Of a DNA stretch of 64,000 bases, positions 24,544 through 37,583 are shown one piece after another. How positions within the stretch are numbered: the first letter of the stretch is position 1; each line of letters starts with the position of its first letter. The DNA is taken from contig NZ_CP009122.1 in assembly GCF_000803645.1 (NCBI RefSeq), positions 4,192,501 through 4,256,500 on the forward strand, read 5' to 3'. The stretch is from Sphingopyxis fribergensis (GTDB lineage Bacteria; Pseudomonadota; Alphaproteobacteria; Sphingomonadales; Sphingomonadaceae). The notes under the pieces are model-generated. The model ran no database searches, was not told where the DNA came from, and saw only the letters and a program-made list of their open reading frames with translations. The translations under genes and the position numbers were made by a program.

Positions 24544-24637
24544 AGAGTGAGAGGGTGGCGGGGAAGCGGGTGAGCCGGCCGGCTTGAGAGAGAGCGGTCG
24601 GCGGCTCGCTCCCTCGCTGCTCTCCCGGAGACCTCAC
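24544..24637 (+). promoter_or_regulatory. conserved leader, copy C
   Basis: AGAGTGAGAGG (24544-24554) and GAGAGAGAG (24586-24594) are followed by CTCTCCCGGAGA before the ATG at 24638. It is most like copy D (26.8 kb): both share GGGTGAGCC before the GA run and CTCTCCCGGAGA after it. The GAGAG and CTCTC tracts can pair into a stem ending just before the ribosome-binding site. Confidence 0.6.
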
Positions 24638-25156
24638 ATGACCGAAAGAACTGGCAACGCCTCTGTCGCGGGCGCGACGACCATCATTCTCGATGGCGAC
24701 GCGGTTCACGCCATGGCGCCACTCGGGGCCGTCCTGCGCTACTTCGATGGTGCCCCGCAGCCGCCGGCCCGCCACACGCGCAAGCTGCGGGACTGGCAGA
24801 CGCGCAACAGCACCGGGCGTCTCGTGGAGAAATCACCGTCGGCGGCTATTGGCGACAGGACCTGCTCGGCAAGCTTCGTGCTCCATGAGGGCACCTTCAT
24901 GTCCGGAATCACGCCGGTCCTTGTCGTGCGTCGTCACTATATGGTCACGACGGACCTTCGCTTCGAAGTCGTCGAATTGCCGCAGCCGGGCATGGTGCGG
25001 GTTCTCACCCGTTGGAACGGCAAGGACGAGCTACGGCATCTTGCCGCCAATATGGCGGACGCCGAAAGCTGGGCGTCCCGGAACCGCTATTCCAATCTCG
25101 TCCTTCAGCTTGTCGAGGACGAACCCGTCGTCTCGACCATCAGGAGGGCGGCATGA
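24638..25156 (+). CDS. conserved hypothetical protein
   Basis: A 172-residue protein starting MTERTGNASVAGATTIILDG, with VLRYFDGAPQPPARHTRKLRDW and a C-terminal LRFEVVELPQPGMVRVLTRW. It has no recognised domain. It follows a copy of the conserved leader and is coupled to the next gene by ATGA. Confidence 0.6.
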   Translation: MTERTGNASVAGATTIILDGDAVHAMAPLGAVLRYFDGAPQPPARHTRKLRDWQTRNSTGRLVEKSPSAAIGDRTCSASFVLHEGTFMSGITPVLVVRRHYMVTTDLRFEVVELPQPGMVRVLTRWNGKDELRHLAANMADAESWASRNRYSNLVLQLVEDEPVVSTIRRAA

Positions 25157-25959
25157 GCCCGGCGCCTTCGGTCCCGGCCACCTATGGATGCACCGCCGAC
25201 GGCGATCTCGCCGCGCTTGTCGACGACACCGCCTATGCCGCCATTCCCGGCCCCCGCGGACTCCGGATTGCGAACGCCTGGCGGCTCAGCAAGCCTATGA
25301 GCCAATGGCGGCGCGATGATTTCTATGGCGCAATCGCCGTTGTCGCGGATGCAGTAGGGTTTCATGACCATATCGCCGAACTGGTCCAGCACCGGGAGGA
25401 ATTGCTGCGGTTCGAACGCAAGCGTGGCGATGGCAAGCTGTCGACGCCGTGGGGCCAATCTCAATCGAGTGAGATCTATGCCGATGGGGTGGTCTTCCAT
25501 TCCACGGCGAGCCATGGCGGCTTCAAGCTCGATCGCGCGCGCAACGCGAGAATGCCCGCGGCCTTGCGGGTTGCCGGGGGCTGGTACGAGGAAGATGCAG
25601 AATGGGCGAAGGTCGCGACTGGCTTTCCCGATCTCTTCACGGCCTATGAACGGCGTCACGCTGAGAAGACCCTGCGCGACTATTACCCAAATTGTTGGGA
25701 GGCGATCCACGACCGTTTCCTGGCGCCCGGTGAATCCGTCGAGAATGATCGGCGGCTCTTTGGCGAGAAGCACCGGCACGATTGGGTGGTCGTATCGGCG
25801 ATCCGTTCCAGGGAAAAACCTGGCATGACGGATTGCGTCGCCCGGCTCGGCGGGCGACGCAATCGGGGTCATGAACGGCGCTTCCTGGTTCCATCCGACG
25901 AGTATGTCGCCGGACGCTTCGGGTTCGTAATCGACGAGGCCCGGCACCTGGAAGTCTGA
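25153..25959 (+). CDS. DUF7007-like conserved protein
   Basis: A 268-residue protein with TPWGQSQSSEIYADGVVFHSTASHGG and GGWYEEDAEWAKVATGFPDLFT, then CWEAIHDRF and HDWVVVSAIRS. These segments resemble DUF7007 proteins of alphaproteobacterial accessory elements. The HSTASHGGF stretch looks like a conserved active-site-like loop, but no activity is known. Its start overlaps the previous stop (ATGA). It is followed by a strong terminator. Confidence 0.65.
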   Translation: MSPAPSVPATYGCTADGDLAALVDDTAYAAIPGPRGLRIANAWRLSKPMSQWRRDDFYGAIAVVADAVGFHDHIAELVQHREELLRFERKRGDGKLSTPWGQSQSSEIYADGVVFHSTASHGGFKLDRARNARMPAALRVAGGWYEEDAEWAKVATGFPDLFTAYERRHAEKTLRDYYPNCWEAIHDRFLAPGESVENDRRLFGEKHRHDWVVVSAIRSREKPGMTDCVARLGGRRNRGHERRFLVPSDEYVAGRFGFVIDEARHLEV

Positions 25960-25966
25960 TTTATCT

Positions 25967-25998
25967 GGGCGGCCCGTCATGGGGTCGCCCATTTTTTT
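25967..25998 (+). terminator. intrinsic terminator
   Basis: A GGGCGGCCCG / GGGGTCGCCC stem is followed by ATTTTTTT, just after the stop at 25959 and facing the convergent toxin gene. Confidence 0.75.
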
Positions 25999-26033
25999 GT
26001 CTGCCGTCCAGAGTTGGACCATATGGCAGGTTC

Positions 26034-26455
26034 CTACAGAAGCGACGTCACCGCGCCGAGCGCGGTCCCTCCTTCGGCCAAACGGCGATCCAGCGTGCAA
26101 AGCCTTGCACCTCGCTCCGCCGCGATCGCCAGATGCAGCGCGTCACCGGCACGCAGATTCAGCGAAAACTGATCGGAGAACAAAGCTGCGGTCCGGAAAT
26201 TGGCGGAAGCCACCGGCACGATCGTCAGGCTTTCGCTGCAAAGCCGTTGAAACTGGCTCAGCACCTCGGCGCGTTGAGCCGCATCGAGCTGGCCTGTCCG
26301 CACCTTGATCGACAAGGCGGACGACATCTCCGTCACGACCCAATCGCTGATGATCAGTTCCTCCGGGTCTTGCCCGGCCAGCCATTCCTGAATCTCCGCC
26401 GTGCGGGCCTCGTTCGTCAGCGCCGCGATCAGCAAAGACGTATCGAGATACAGCA

Positions 26456-26456
<1 letters not shown>
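26034..26456 (-). CDS. VapC-type PIN-domain ribonuclease toxin
   Basis: A 140-residue PIN-domain toxin. Acidic metal-binding residues are visible: Asp5 ([12 protein letters not shown]), Glu in VTEMSSAL, Asp in [12 protein letters not shown] and the C-terminal [10 protein letters not shown]. VapC proteins cleave tRNA or rRNA when freed from antitoxin. Its start overlaps the antitoxin stop by one base, and it is transcribed with the antitoxin. Confidence 0.9.
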
Positions 26457-31235
<4,779 letters not shown>

Positions 31236-31249
31236 CGGAGGAATGGGAG

Positions 31250-32302
31250 ATGAAGAACTCCGCCACCGACATCGCGCAGCGTCTCGCCGACAATGCCGAG
31301 AGCGTCTGTCGCCGTTATCTGTCGAAAGGACATCGCGAAGGCCGCTACTGGCTGGTGGGCGATGCCCGCAACACGCCCGGTCGCAGTCTCTATGTCCGCC
31401 TGGTCGCCTCTCCTGACGGAGGGGCGGCCGGGAAATGGACCGATGCGGCGACCGGCGACCATGGTGATCTGCTCGACATCATCACCATCGCGGGAGGCCA
31501 TGCGCGGCTGCGCGACACGCTGGAAGAGGCCCGGCGCTTCCTCAGCCTGCCGCAGCCATCGCCTCGGCATGAGGGCGCCGGATCGCGGCGGGAACCCAAA
31601 GCGCCGTCCGGCACGCCGGAGGCGGCGCAGCGTCTGGCCGCAGCGTCGCTCCCCGTTCACAGCACCCTCGTCACGGACTATCTCGCAGGGCGAAGCATCG
31701 CACCGCTGCAAGCCGGCGATCCGCTCCGCTTCCATCCGCGCTGCTACTATCGGCCATCCCGGAAAGATCGTCCCGGCACGCGCCGGGCCTGGCCGGCGAT
31801 GATCGCGCTGGTCACCGATCTGGCCGGTGCAATCACGGGCGTGCATCGCACCTGGCTCGATCCCACGACGATCGATAAAGCGCCGGTCGCCTATCCACGC
31901 CGCGCCATGGGTCATCTCCTGGGCCATGGGGTTCGCTTCGGTGCGGCCGGTCGGGTGATGATCGCCGGCGAAGGCATCGAGACGATCCTGTCGCTTCGCA
32001 CGATCATGCCGACCTTGCCGGCAATCGCCGGATTGTCGGGCGCCCACCTTGCAGCCATCCGGTTCCCGCCGGATCTTCGGCGCCTCTATATCGCCCGCGA
32101 CGAGGATTCCACCGGAGCCGCCGCCGAAAGCCTGCTGACCCGCAGGGCTGTCGAGGCCGGGATCGAGGTTATCCCGCTGGCGCCGATGCTGGACGATTTC
32201 AACTCGGACCTGCACGGCCTGGGGGCGGATCGGCTGCGGGCGCATCTGGCCCCTCAACTGCGGGACGAAGATGCCGAGCATCACCTTCTCCTGTCCGGCT
32301 GA
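31250..32302 (+). CDS. Toprim domain protein (DNA primase-like, DUF7146)
   Basis: A 350-residue protein with an N-terminal zinc-ribbon-like or DUF7146 region (AESVCRRYLSKGHREGRYW, then GDARNTPGRSLYVRL) and a C-terminal Toprim domain (VMIAGEGIETILSL, and LYIARDEDSTGAAA with its DxD). It resembles primase- or helicase-associated Toprim proteins of phages and ICEs. It probably acts in element DNA replication with the upstream helicase. I chose the ATG at 31250, with GAGG 8 bases upstream. A GTG at 31232 that overlaps the helicase stop is the alternative. Confidence 0.8.
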   Translation: MKNSATDIAQRLADNAESVCRRYLSKGHREGRYWLVGDARNTPGRSLYVRLVASPDGGAAGKWTDAATGDHGDLLDIITIAGGHARLRDTLEEARRFLSLPQPSPRHEGAGSRREPKAPSGTPEAAQRLAAASLPVHSTLVTDYLAGRSIAPLQAGDPLRFHPRCYYRPSRKDRPGTRRAWPAMIALVTDLAGAITGVHRTWLDPTTIDKAPVAYPRRAMGHLLGHGVRFGAAGRVMIAGEGIETILSLRTIMPTLPAIAGLSGAHLAAIRFPPDLRRLYIARDEDSTGAAAESLLTRRAVEAGIEVIPLAPMLDDFNSDLHGLGADRLRAHLAPQLRDEDAEHHLLLSG

Positions 32303-32436
32303 AGGCCGGGAAGCGGGAGTTCGGCATTGTCGTCACCGGCGAAGCTGTGTCGCACCATAGGCGCCATTTTCGCTGAAGAGGCCGCCCCCACGCCTTCATA
32401 GAGGGCGACAGGAGCAGCAGGCGTCCAGCGAGCACA

Positions 32437-32515
32437 ACGGACGACGGGGCTATTTTCCGCCGCGGCCGCGAGCGGCCGCTTTGCATCGCGAAGCAAAATA
32501 GCCCCGTCTGTCCGT
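32437..32515. repeat. long inverted repeat in the 359-bp non-coding gap
   Basis: The arm ACGGACGACGGGGCTATTTT (32437-32456) pairs with AAAATAGCCCCGTCTGTCCGT (32495-32515), leaving one bulged base. The 38-base interior holds a second hairpin (GCGGCCGCGAGCGGCCGC). The gap 32303-32661 has no supported gene. The structure lies upstream of the DUF2493 gene and could be an RNA leader, a terminator or a cruciform or replication site. Confidence 0.7.
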
Positions 32516-32661
32516 CCTCCGCTTTGCTTCGGCCGCCATCGCGCGCCCGAAAGGGGCGCGCGCACGCTTGGCGCTTGGCGGTGTGCGCGCTGCCCGGCCC
32601 GCTGCCTTCCGTCGCCATGAAGGCCGCGAAGGTCGCGGCTCCCAGACGAAGGCGACACCCC

Positions 32662-33600
32662 ATGAACGACAGCAACGACATTCCCGCTGACGAACCCGAA
32701 CACGCCGAATCCCAGACGGCCTATCTGCTCCAGGAGATGCAGCTCTATGGCTACCGCCCCTTCGAGGATGAGCCGGATCAGCGGCCGCTACCCGAAACCC
32801 GCCTCGTCGACGGCGCAGTGGCCGATATGTTCGATGGCATCGTTTCGGCCCTGATTGACACGCGCATCGAACCCGACCTCGAGGATATCCTCTGGGGACT
32901 GGTCAACGTCTTTCACAACGGCATCCAGCGGGTCGAACGCGAACTGGACGACAATGAGGTCGCGCAGAAGCGGATGCAGCGCGAACAGGACGGCTCGGAG
33001 GTCAAGTCGGTCGAGCTGGAGCGGACGATCGCCGAAGGCGTGACGATGATCGAGCGCCGTGACACCTTCGAATATCTGCGCGACGCCGCCGCCGACCAGT
33101 ACCGCACCTTCACCAAGAAGCCCTGGCTTCCCCGGTCCGGCTCGAAGGTCAATCGCAAGGCGCTGACCTCGGCGGTCATTGCCAGCAAGGACTTCATCAA
33201 CGACCGCAAATGGTCCGACAAGCAGGTGCTTATGCCGAAAGGCGTCCGTATCGCGGTCTCATCCGGTCCGGCGTTCAACGATACGCGGCTGATCTGGTCG
33301 ACGCTCGACAAGATCCGGGCCAGGTTCCCCGACATGGTTCTGATCCATGGCGCTACCGAAAGCGGCGGCGAGCATATCTCGGTCCTCTGGGCCGACCAAC
33401 GCGGCGTGCCGAGCGTCCCCATCAAGCCCGACTGGAAACTCGGCAAGGCCGCGCCGTTCAAGCGTAATGACGAGATGCTGGCCGCCATGCCCAAGGGGCT
33501 GGTGGTGTTTCCGGGCACCGGCATCCAGTCGAACATCCGTGACAAGGCCAAAACGCTCGGCATCAAGGTCTGGGATTTCCGTCATCTGGGCGGCGCGTAA
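32662..33600 (+). CDS. DUF2493 domain protein
   Basis: A 312-residue protein. The N-terminal part is acidic and helical (TAYLLQEMQLYGYRPFEDE). The C-terminal DUF2493 domain (~200-310) has RIAVSSGPAFNDTRLIWSTLD and MVLIHGATESGGEHISVLWA, then the C-terminal VVFPGTGIQSNIRDKAKTLGI. The fold resembles the Rossmann-like DprA/LOG group that binds nucleotides. It is a standard backbone gene of these elements, with unknown function. The start is supported by family length. Confidence 0.8.
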   Translation: MNDSNDIPADEPEHAESQTAYLLQEMQLYGYRPFEDEPDQRPLPETRLVDGAVADMFDGIVSALIDTRIEPDLEDILWGLVNVFHNGIQRVERELDDNEVAQKRMQREQDGSEVKSVELERTIAEGVTMIERRDTFEYLRDAAADQYRTFTKKPWLPRSGSKVNRKALTSAVIASKDFINDRKWSDKQVLMPKGVRIAVSSGPAFNDTRLIWSTLDKIRARFPDMVLIHGATESGGEHISVLWADQRGVPSVPIKPDWKLGKAAPFKRNDEMLAAMPKGLVVFPGTGIQSNIRDKAKTLGIKVWDFRHLGGA

Positions 33601-33631
33601 GCGCCGCCCATCGGCCACGTTCGACAGCAAT

Positions 33632-33688
33632 CCGTGTCAACCAATCATTGACACGGACTTTCGTGTCGCCTATCTGTTGACACGTGGA
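33632..33688. promoter_or_regulatory. HigBA operator: inverted repeat plus extra half-site
   Basis: CCGTGTCAA-CCAATCA-TTGACACGG (33632-33656) is a perfect 9-bp inverted repeat. A third half-site, TTGACACG, follows at 33678-33685, at the higB GTG start. This fits cooperative autorepression by the HigA dimer. Confidence 0.75.
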
Positions 33689-33965
33689 AATTGATAGCAT
33701 CAGGCACAAGGCGCTGCGACGACTGGTCGAAAAAGGCAGCGCCAGGGGCGTGATCGAGGCGGAACGCGTCATTGATATGATCGCCTTCCTGGTTTCGTCA
33801 TCCAGCCTGGATGAACTCTCTGTTCCACCAAACTTCGGTTTCCATCCCCTGACAGGGGACCGCAAAGGCAGCTACGCCATGACGGTGACGAAGAATTGGC
33901 GGCTGACATTTACGATGGTGGACGACTCCACGATCGCGGATCTTGATTTGGAGGATTATCACTGA
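33684..33965 (+). CDS. higB: HigB/RelE-type toxin
   Basis: A 93-residue RelE/ParE-superfamily toxin with a GTG start, in the toxin-first order typical of higBA. It has the HigB signature SVPPNFGFHPLTGDRKGSYA followed by NWRLTFTM. It is a ribosome-dependent mRNA interferase. The stop overlaps the higA start by one base. Confidence 0.9.
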   Translation: MEIDSIRHKALRRLVEKGSARGVIEAERVIDMIAFLVSSSSLDELSVPPNFGFHPLTGDRKGSYAMTVTKNWRLTFTMVDDSTIADLDLEDYH

Positions 33966-34267
33966 TGGCTATCAAAGTTCATCCTTCGATCCATGTTCAT
34001 CCCGGCCCCTGGCTCAAGCGCCAGATGGTCGAGCCGCATGGTATCAATGTGAAGGAGCTGGCGCAGCACTTCGGTGTCTCGCGGCAGAATCTGAGTAATG
34101 TCCTGAACGGGCACACCGGCCTGACTGCCGATATGGCGATCCGCTTCGAGAAGGCATTTGGCCTGAAAGCCGATACGCTCATGCGGATGCAGGGCGCCTA
34201 TGATCTCGCCCAGGCACGGGGCCATGAGGACGAGATCAAGGTGTCAGCATTATCGAAGGCGGCTTGA
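33965..34267 (+). CDS. higA: HigA-type XRE antitoxin
   Basis: A 100-residue HTH_3/HigA antitoxin: HPGPWLKRQMVEPHGINVKE, then ELAQHFGVSRQNLSNVLNGH. It neutralises HigB and represses the operon through the inverted repeats upstream of higB. The next gene begins 6 bp after its stop. Confidence 0.9.
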   Translation: MAIKVHPSIHVHPGPWLKRQMVEPHGINVKELAQHFGVSRQNLSNVLNGHTGLTADMAIRFEKAFGLKADTLMRMQGAYDLAQARGHEDEIKVSALSKAA

Positions 34268-34273
34268 AACGCG

Positions 34274-34912
34274 ATGTTCGAAGCTCCCAATGCCGCGCGG
34301 CTCAAGATATCCATCAACGGGATTGAACCCGAAATCTGGCGCCGCATCATCGTGCCGGGCGCGTGGAACCTCGAACAGCTTCACCTGGCGATCCAGGCCG
34401 CGTTCAATTGGTGGAACTATCATCTCCACGAGTTTGAGATAGGCGGACTGCGCTATGGCGATGCCGCTCTTGCCGAGGATGGCTCGGTCGAGGGGGATGC
34501 GCGAGTCTTCGACGAACGCGCGGTGCGGATAAGGGATTTCCAGGGCGCCGGGATTGTCTTCAGCTATCTGTACGACTTCGGCGACAATTGGCGGCATCAG
34601 GTCGAAATCGAGGAAATGGTCTTTCTCGATACGCCCCCAACCCACGCAACCTGCATCGATGGCGCACGCGCTCGGCCGCCCGAGGATGTCGGCGGCATTT
34701 CAGGATATGAGCAATTTCTAGAGGTGCTGGCAGACCCGAAAGACCCCGAATACAGAGAAACCAAGCGGTGGTGCGGCGGATATTTCGACCCTGAGTGGTT
34801 CGATATTGCGATTGCCGACAAAGATGTTCGCGGCGCTTTGAAGCCGAATGTGAAGCGGCGTCTTCACCAGCCCAAGCCCAAGGCAACGCGACCTTCATCC
34901 ACAGGTCGCTGA
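34274..34912 (+). CDS. plasmid pRiA4b ORF-3 family protein
   Basis: A 212-residue protein of the pRiA4b Orf-3-like family. It has LKISINGIEPEIWRRIIVPG, then AFNWWNYHLHEFEIGG, YDFGDNWRHQVEIEE and GISGYEQFLEVLADP. The family is widespread on plasmids and ICEs, and its function is unknown. It follows higBA closely and may be read from the same promoter. The C-terminal ~15 residues (PKATRPSSTGR) look diverged. Confidence 0.88.
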   Translation: MFEAPNAARLKISINGIEPEIWRRIIVPGAWNLEQLHLAIQAAFNWWNYHLHEFEIGGLRYGDAALAEDGSVEGDARVFDERAVRIRDFQGAGIVFSYLYDFGDNWRHQVEIEEMVFLDTPPTHATCIDGARARPPEDVGGISGYEQFLEVLADPKDPEYRETKRWCGGYFDPEWFDIAIADKDVRGALKPNVKRRLHQPKPKATRPSSTGR

Positions 34913-35601
34913 CCGATCCCTTGAGCGCGGCCAAATTGCCAGACAAGGCCGATCGCGCCGCTTGGGCCGCCTCTGTTCCATTCAGAAATGGATATGGTCT
35001 GTCATAGCTTCTCGGCCATTCCCGTTCGCTCCAGGGCAGCTTACCCCGTTCGATCGATGCGCTCGGCGCCTTATCGCAGGCGGCGCGCGCGCCGGCTGGC
35101 TCGTTAGTCCCACCTTGCTCCGGAAGCTGCCGGAAGCGTCGGCTTTCCCGTGGCGCGCCGGAACGACTACCAGCCATTGAACGGATTTGATCGCAAGTCG
35201 GTGGTTTGACGGTGAACCAGGTCAGCGCGAAGTCGCTCGCCGGATATCCGGGGCCTTTGGCCAGTGCCGAAAGCAGGTGTGTTTGTTTCCTGTAGGGCTG
35301 CAAGCCGGTTCGCTCCCGTTCGCGAGCCAGCCTTGTCGCTGTTCTATTCGCATCGATCTCCGTCCTGCCTCGACCGAGGGGGCGGTCCCTTCCGACTGGC
35401 GAATCCCTAAGTCCGTTCCGTTTCCGCCAGCAACCCCGGCGGCGCCGGACCGAGTTGCCGCTGCGCGGCTGCCCGCACCACTCCCGCGCCTATGGGGTCA
35501 GGCCGCCGCCTGAAGGCGGCGATGCGGACGGCACCGGACGGCCTTTGATCGGGCTTCGTCGGAGGGACGGTCCCTCGGACTTGAAGCAACGGAGCAATAT
35601 C
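34913..35601. other. 689-bp region without supported gene
   Basis: I find no open frame with recognisable protein character on either strand. Notable only is GAGGGACGGTCCCTC (35562-35576), a near-perfect palindrome 26 bp before the ssb start. It may be an operator or a leader hairpin of ssb. Confidence 0.5.
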
Positions 35602-36015
35602 ATGCAGAACATCGTCATTCTCGCCGGCAATCTCGGCGCAGACCCGGAAAGCCGCACCACCCAGGGCGGCACCAACATCACCACCATTCGCCTCGCCACC
35701 TCGCGTCCCCGCTACAAAGACGGAAAGATCGTCCGCGATGAACAGGGTCGCCGGGTCCAGGACACCGAGTGGCATCGCATCACCTGCTTCAACGGCCTCG
35801 GCAAGACGGTACAGGAGCATTGCACGTCGGGGATGAAGCTTCTGGTCCGGGGCCGCATCCATTACACCCAGTGGACCGACCAGCAGGGCAACGACCGCTA
35901 TGGCTGCGAGATCATCGCCGAAACGGTTGACTTCCTGAGCCGCGGCAAGCCCGCGCAGAAGGATGAAGGTTACACCGGGAACTACAACGACCTCGATGAC
36001 GACATTCCGTTCTGA
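35602..36015 (+). CDS. ssb: single-stranded DNA-binding protein
   Basis: A 137-residue SSB with one OB-fold (MQNIVILAGNLGADPESR, TEWHRITCFNGLGKTVQEHC, LVRGRIHYTQWTD). It has a short linker and the acidic tip DLDDDIPF that recruits partner proteins. The start at 35602 matches the family N-terminus. It coats single-stranded DNA during conjugation or replication of the element. A strong terminator follows, so it is probably transcribed alone. Confidence 0.92.
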   Translation: MQNIVILAGNLGADPESRTTQGGTNITTIRLATSRPRYKDGKIVRDEQGRRVQDTEWHRITCFNGLGKTVQEHCTSGMKLLVRGRIHYTQWTDQQGNDRYGCEIIAETVDFLSRGKPAQKDEGYTGNYNDLDDDIPF

Positions 36016-36027
36016 TCGGGACGGAGC

Positions 36028-36060
36028 GGCCCGGCGGAGCAATCCGCCGGGCCTCTTTAT
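36028..36060 (+). terminator. strong intrinsic terminator after ssb
   Basis: An 11-bp perfect stem GGCCCGGCGGA-GCAA-TCCGCCGGGCC (36028-36053) is followed by TCTTTAT, 12 bp after the ssb stop. Confidence 0.85.
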
Positions 36061-36453
36061 TTGCCGACGCCCGGAACCAGCCGCCCCGGATCGCCCCCGC
36101 GGAAAACCGACCTTGCGTGTCGGTCTGCGTCCAGATGCATGACACGTCCGCCATACCCTGACCATCGCTGCCTGGACCGAAGCGAGACCGGGAAGGATGA
36201 GGCAGTGTCCACCCAGCCGGACCCGGTTTGAACGAACCTCCGGCGGTTCCGATTCCTCGCAGGCGCCACCGCCGCTCTCATTGGCTCTGATCCTTGGTCA
36301 GACCCATGGCTTCGCCATCAACCCATAAAGGGTCCGCTACGCGCAGCGTGCGGCCTTCGGGCTGCGCCCGTGCGGTGATTGCAGCCATGCGCCCGACACT
36401 TCGGGAGCCTGTCGAGCGGGGATGGTCCCCGCGACGAAAGACAGGAGCCCGCA
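36061..36453. other. 393-bp gap without supported gene
   Basis: No credible coding sequence is visible between the ssb terminator and the small ORF at 36454. Confidence 0.45.
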
Positions 36454-36627
36454 ATGTCCAAGTCGCTCAACACCGTATCCGCCTATGCCTGGAGCCTCGC
36501 GCGCAGCCTCATGGTCAATATCATCGTATTCCGAACCGAAGGCGGCCTGTTCAGCGCGATGCCGGCCAGCGAATGGGACGGCGATTCGGCAAGCATCGTT
36601 CTTGAGTTCGATCCCTTTGCCCGGTGA
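36454..36627 (+). CDS. small hypothetical protein
   Basis: A 57-residue protein starting MSKSLNTVSAYAWSLARSLM, with a central hydrophobic segment (LMVNIIVF). It has a GGAG ribosome-binding site (ACAGGAGCCCGCA) and is closed by a terminator hairpin 7 bp after the stop, which supports its being a real gene. No family is recognised. Confidence 0.5.
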   Translation: MSKSLNTVSAYAWSLARSLMVNIIVFRTEGGLFSAMPASEWDGDSASIVLEFDPFAR

Positions 36628-36634
36628 GACGGAC

Positions 36635-36657
36635 GCGGGGCCGCTCGTCGGCCCCGC
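36635..36657 (+). terminator. terminator-like hairpin
   Basis: GCGGGGCCG-CTCGT-CGGCCCCGC is followed by GTTCCTT, just after the 57-residue gene. Confidence 0.65.
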
Positions 36658-36715
36658 GTTCCTTGAATGCGTAGTGGCGGATTTCCGCAGATACGCCGTT
36701 ACGTAGATACGATTC

Positions 36716-36729
36716 CCTAGTATATTAGG
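36716..36729. promoter_or_regulatory. palindrome/-10 region upstream of XRE gene
   Basis: CCTAGTATATTAGG is a near-perfect AT-rich palindrome containing a TATATT -10-like box. It lies 36 bp before the XRE start and is a candidate autoregulatory operator. Confidence 0.45.
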
Positions 36730-36765
36730 TGGCCATGAGTTAGGCAGAGCGGCGACGTCCCCCGC

Positions 36766-36978
36766 ATGAGCTTGCGGGAGATCGTCGCCACCAACTTGCG
36801 TCACATGCGTCATGCCAAAGGCTTGTCGCAGGAGGAGCTTGCGGACCGTGCCGGGATCAACCGCAACTATGTTGGAATGCTGGAGCGCGAAGAACACGCG
36901 GCGACCGTCGATATGCTCGAACGGATCGCGACGATCCTCGACATTGACCCGATGGAATTCTTCCGCAAGTCGAGCTGA
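36766..36978 (+). CDS. XRE-family HTH regulator
   Basis: A 70-residue stand-alone Cro/C1-type HTH: VATNLRHMRHAKGLSQEELA, then GINRNYVGMLEREEHAATVD. It resembles small regulators that control transfer genes in alphaproteobacterial ICEs. There is no clear ribosome-binding site before the ATG, so translation may be leaderless from the palindrome-associated promoter. Confidence 0.85.
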   Translation: MSLREIVATNLRHMRHAKGLSQEELADRAGINRNYVGMLEREEHAATVDMLERIATILDIDPMEFFRKSS

Positions 36979-37164
36979 TCTTCATCCGTTATTGTCGGGA
37001 CCAACGGTGCGCAGGGTGTTCCACGACCCGCGTCTCCTTTGCGGAAGGTTCTGGCAGTGGGCGCGATTTGCGGGCCGCGCGCGAGGCGCTTATCCCATCG
37101 GTCGCATGACCGGGCTCCGTTTTCGGGACAACCGCAACGCGCCCTGGGCGCCAGGTGTCGCGCA

Positions 37165-37428
37165 ATGACCATTCCTGCATTTGACGACGCGCCTCCGCAA
37201 ACAAGGCGGGTGAACAGTTATGACGAACGCCATTTCGTTACCTATCTGCGCCTGCTCGAAGCGGATGCCGAGGGCGCGCACTGGCATGAGATTGTCCGCG
37301 TGATATTTGGCCTTGATCCGGCAACAGATCCCCAGCGCGCCTGGGGCATCTACGAAAGTCACCTCGCTCGCGCCAGGTGGATGACCGAAGTCGGATATCG
37401 CCATTTGCTCGAAGGACGCCCCCGGTAG
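37165..37428 (+). CDS. DUF2285-type DNA-binding protein
   Basis: An 87-residue protein: YDERHFVTYLRLLEADAEGA, then HWHEIVRVIFGLDPATDPQR and HLARARWMTEVGYRHLLEG. This is the DUF2285 pattern, often found as one of a tandem regulatory pair next to repA in these elements. It probably forms a helical DNA-binding module that acts in transfer or replication control. Confidence 0.75.
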   Translation: MTIPAFDDAPPQTRRVNSYDERHFVTYLRLLEADAEGAHWHEIVRVIFGLDPATDPQRAWGIYESHLARARWMTEVGYRHLLEGRPR

Positions 37429-37583
37429 AACCGTCGCCGCCGCCTACAGGGGATCGCTGCGCCGTGCGCGCAGGTTCGCCCGCAAGGCGTTGAATTCATG
37501 CGCTCGGGCGGTTCTTCTGGCGTGGGTGAGCGCAGGCAAGCTCGCTCTCCTGACCCCCAATGCGGGATACAGGGAGAGGTGCG

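Noticed and set aside
34560..35303. 247-codon minus-strand frame reaching into the gene-free region 34913-35601
   Set aside because: Half of it is antisense to the pRiA4b ORF-3 gene and the rest has no protein-like pattern or start signals.
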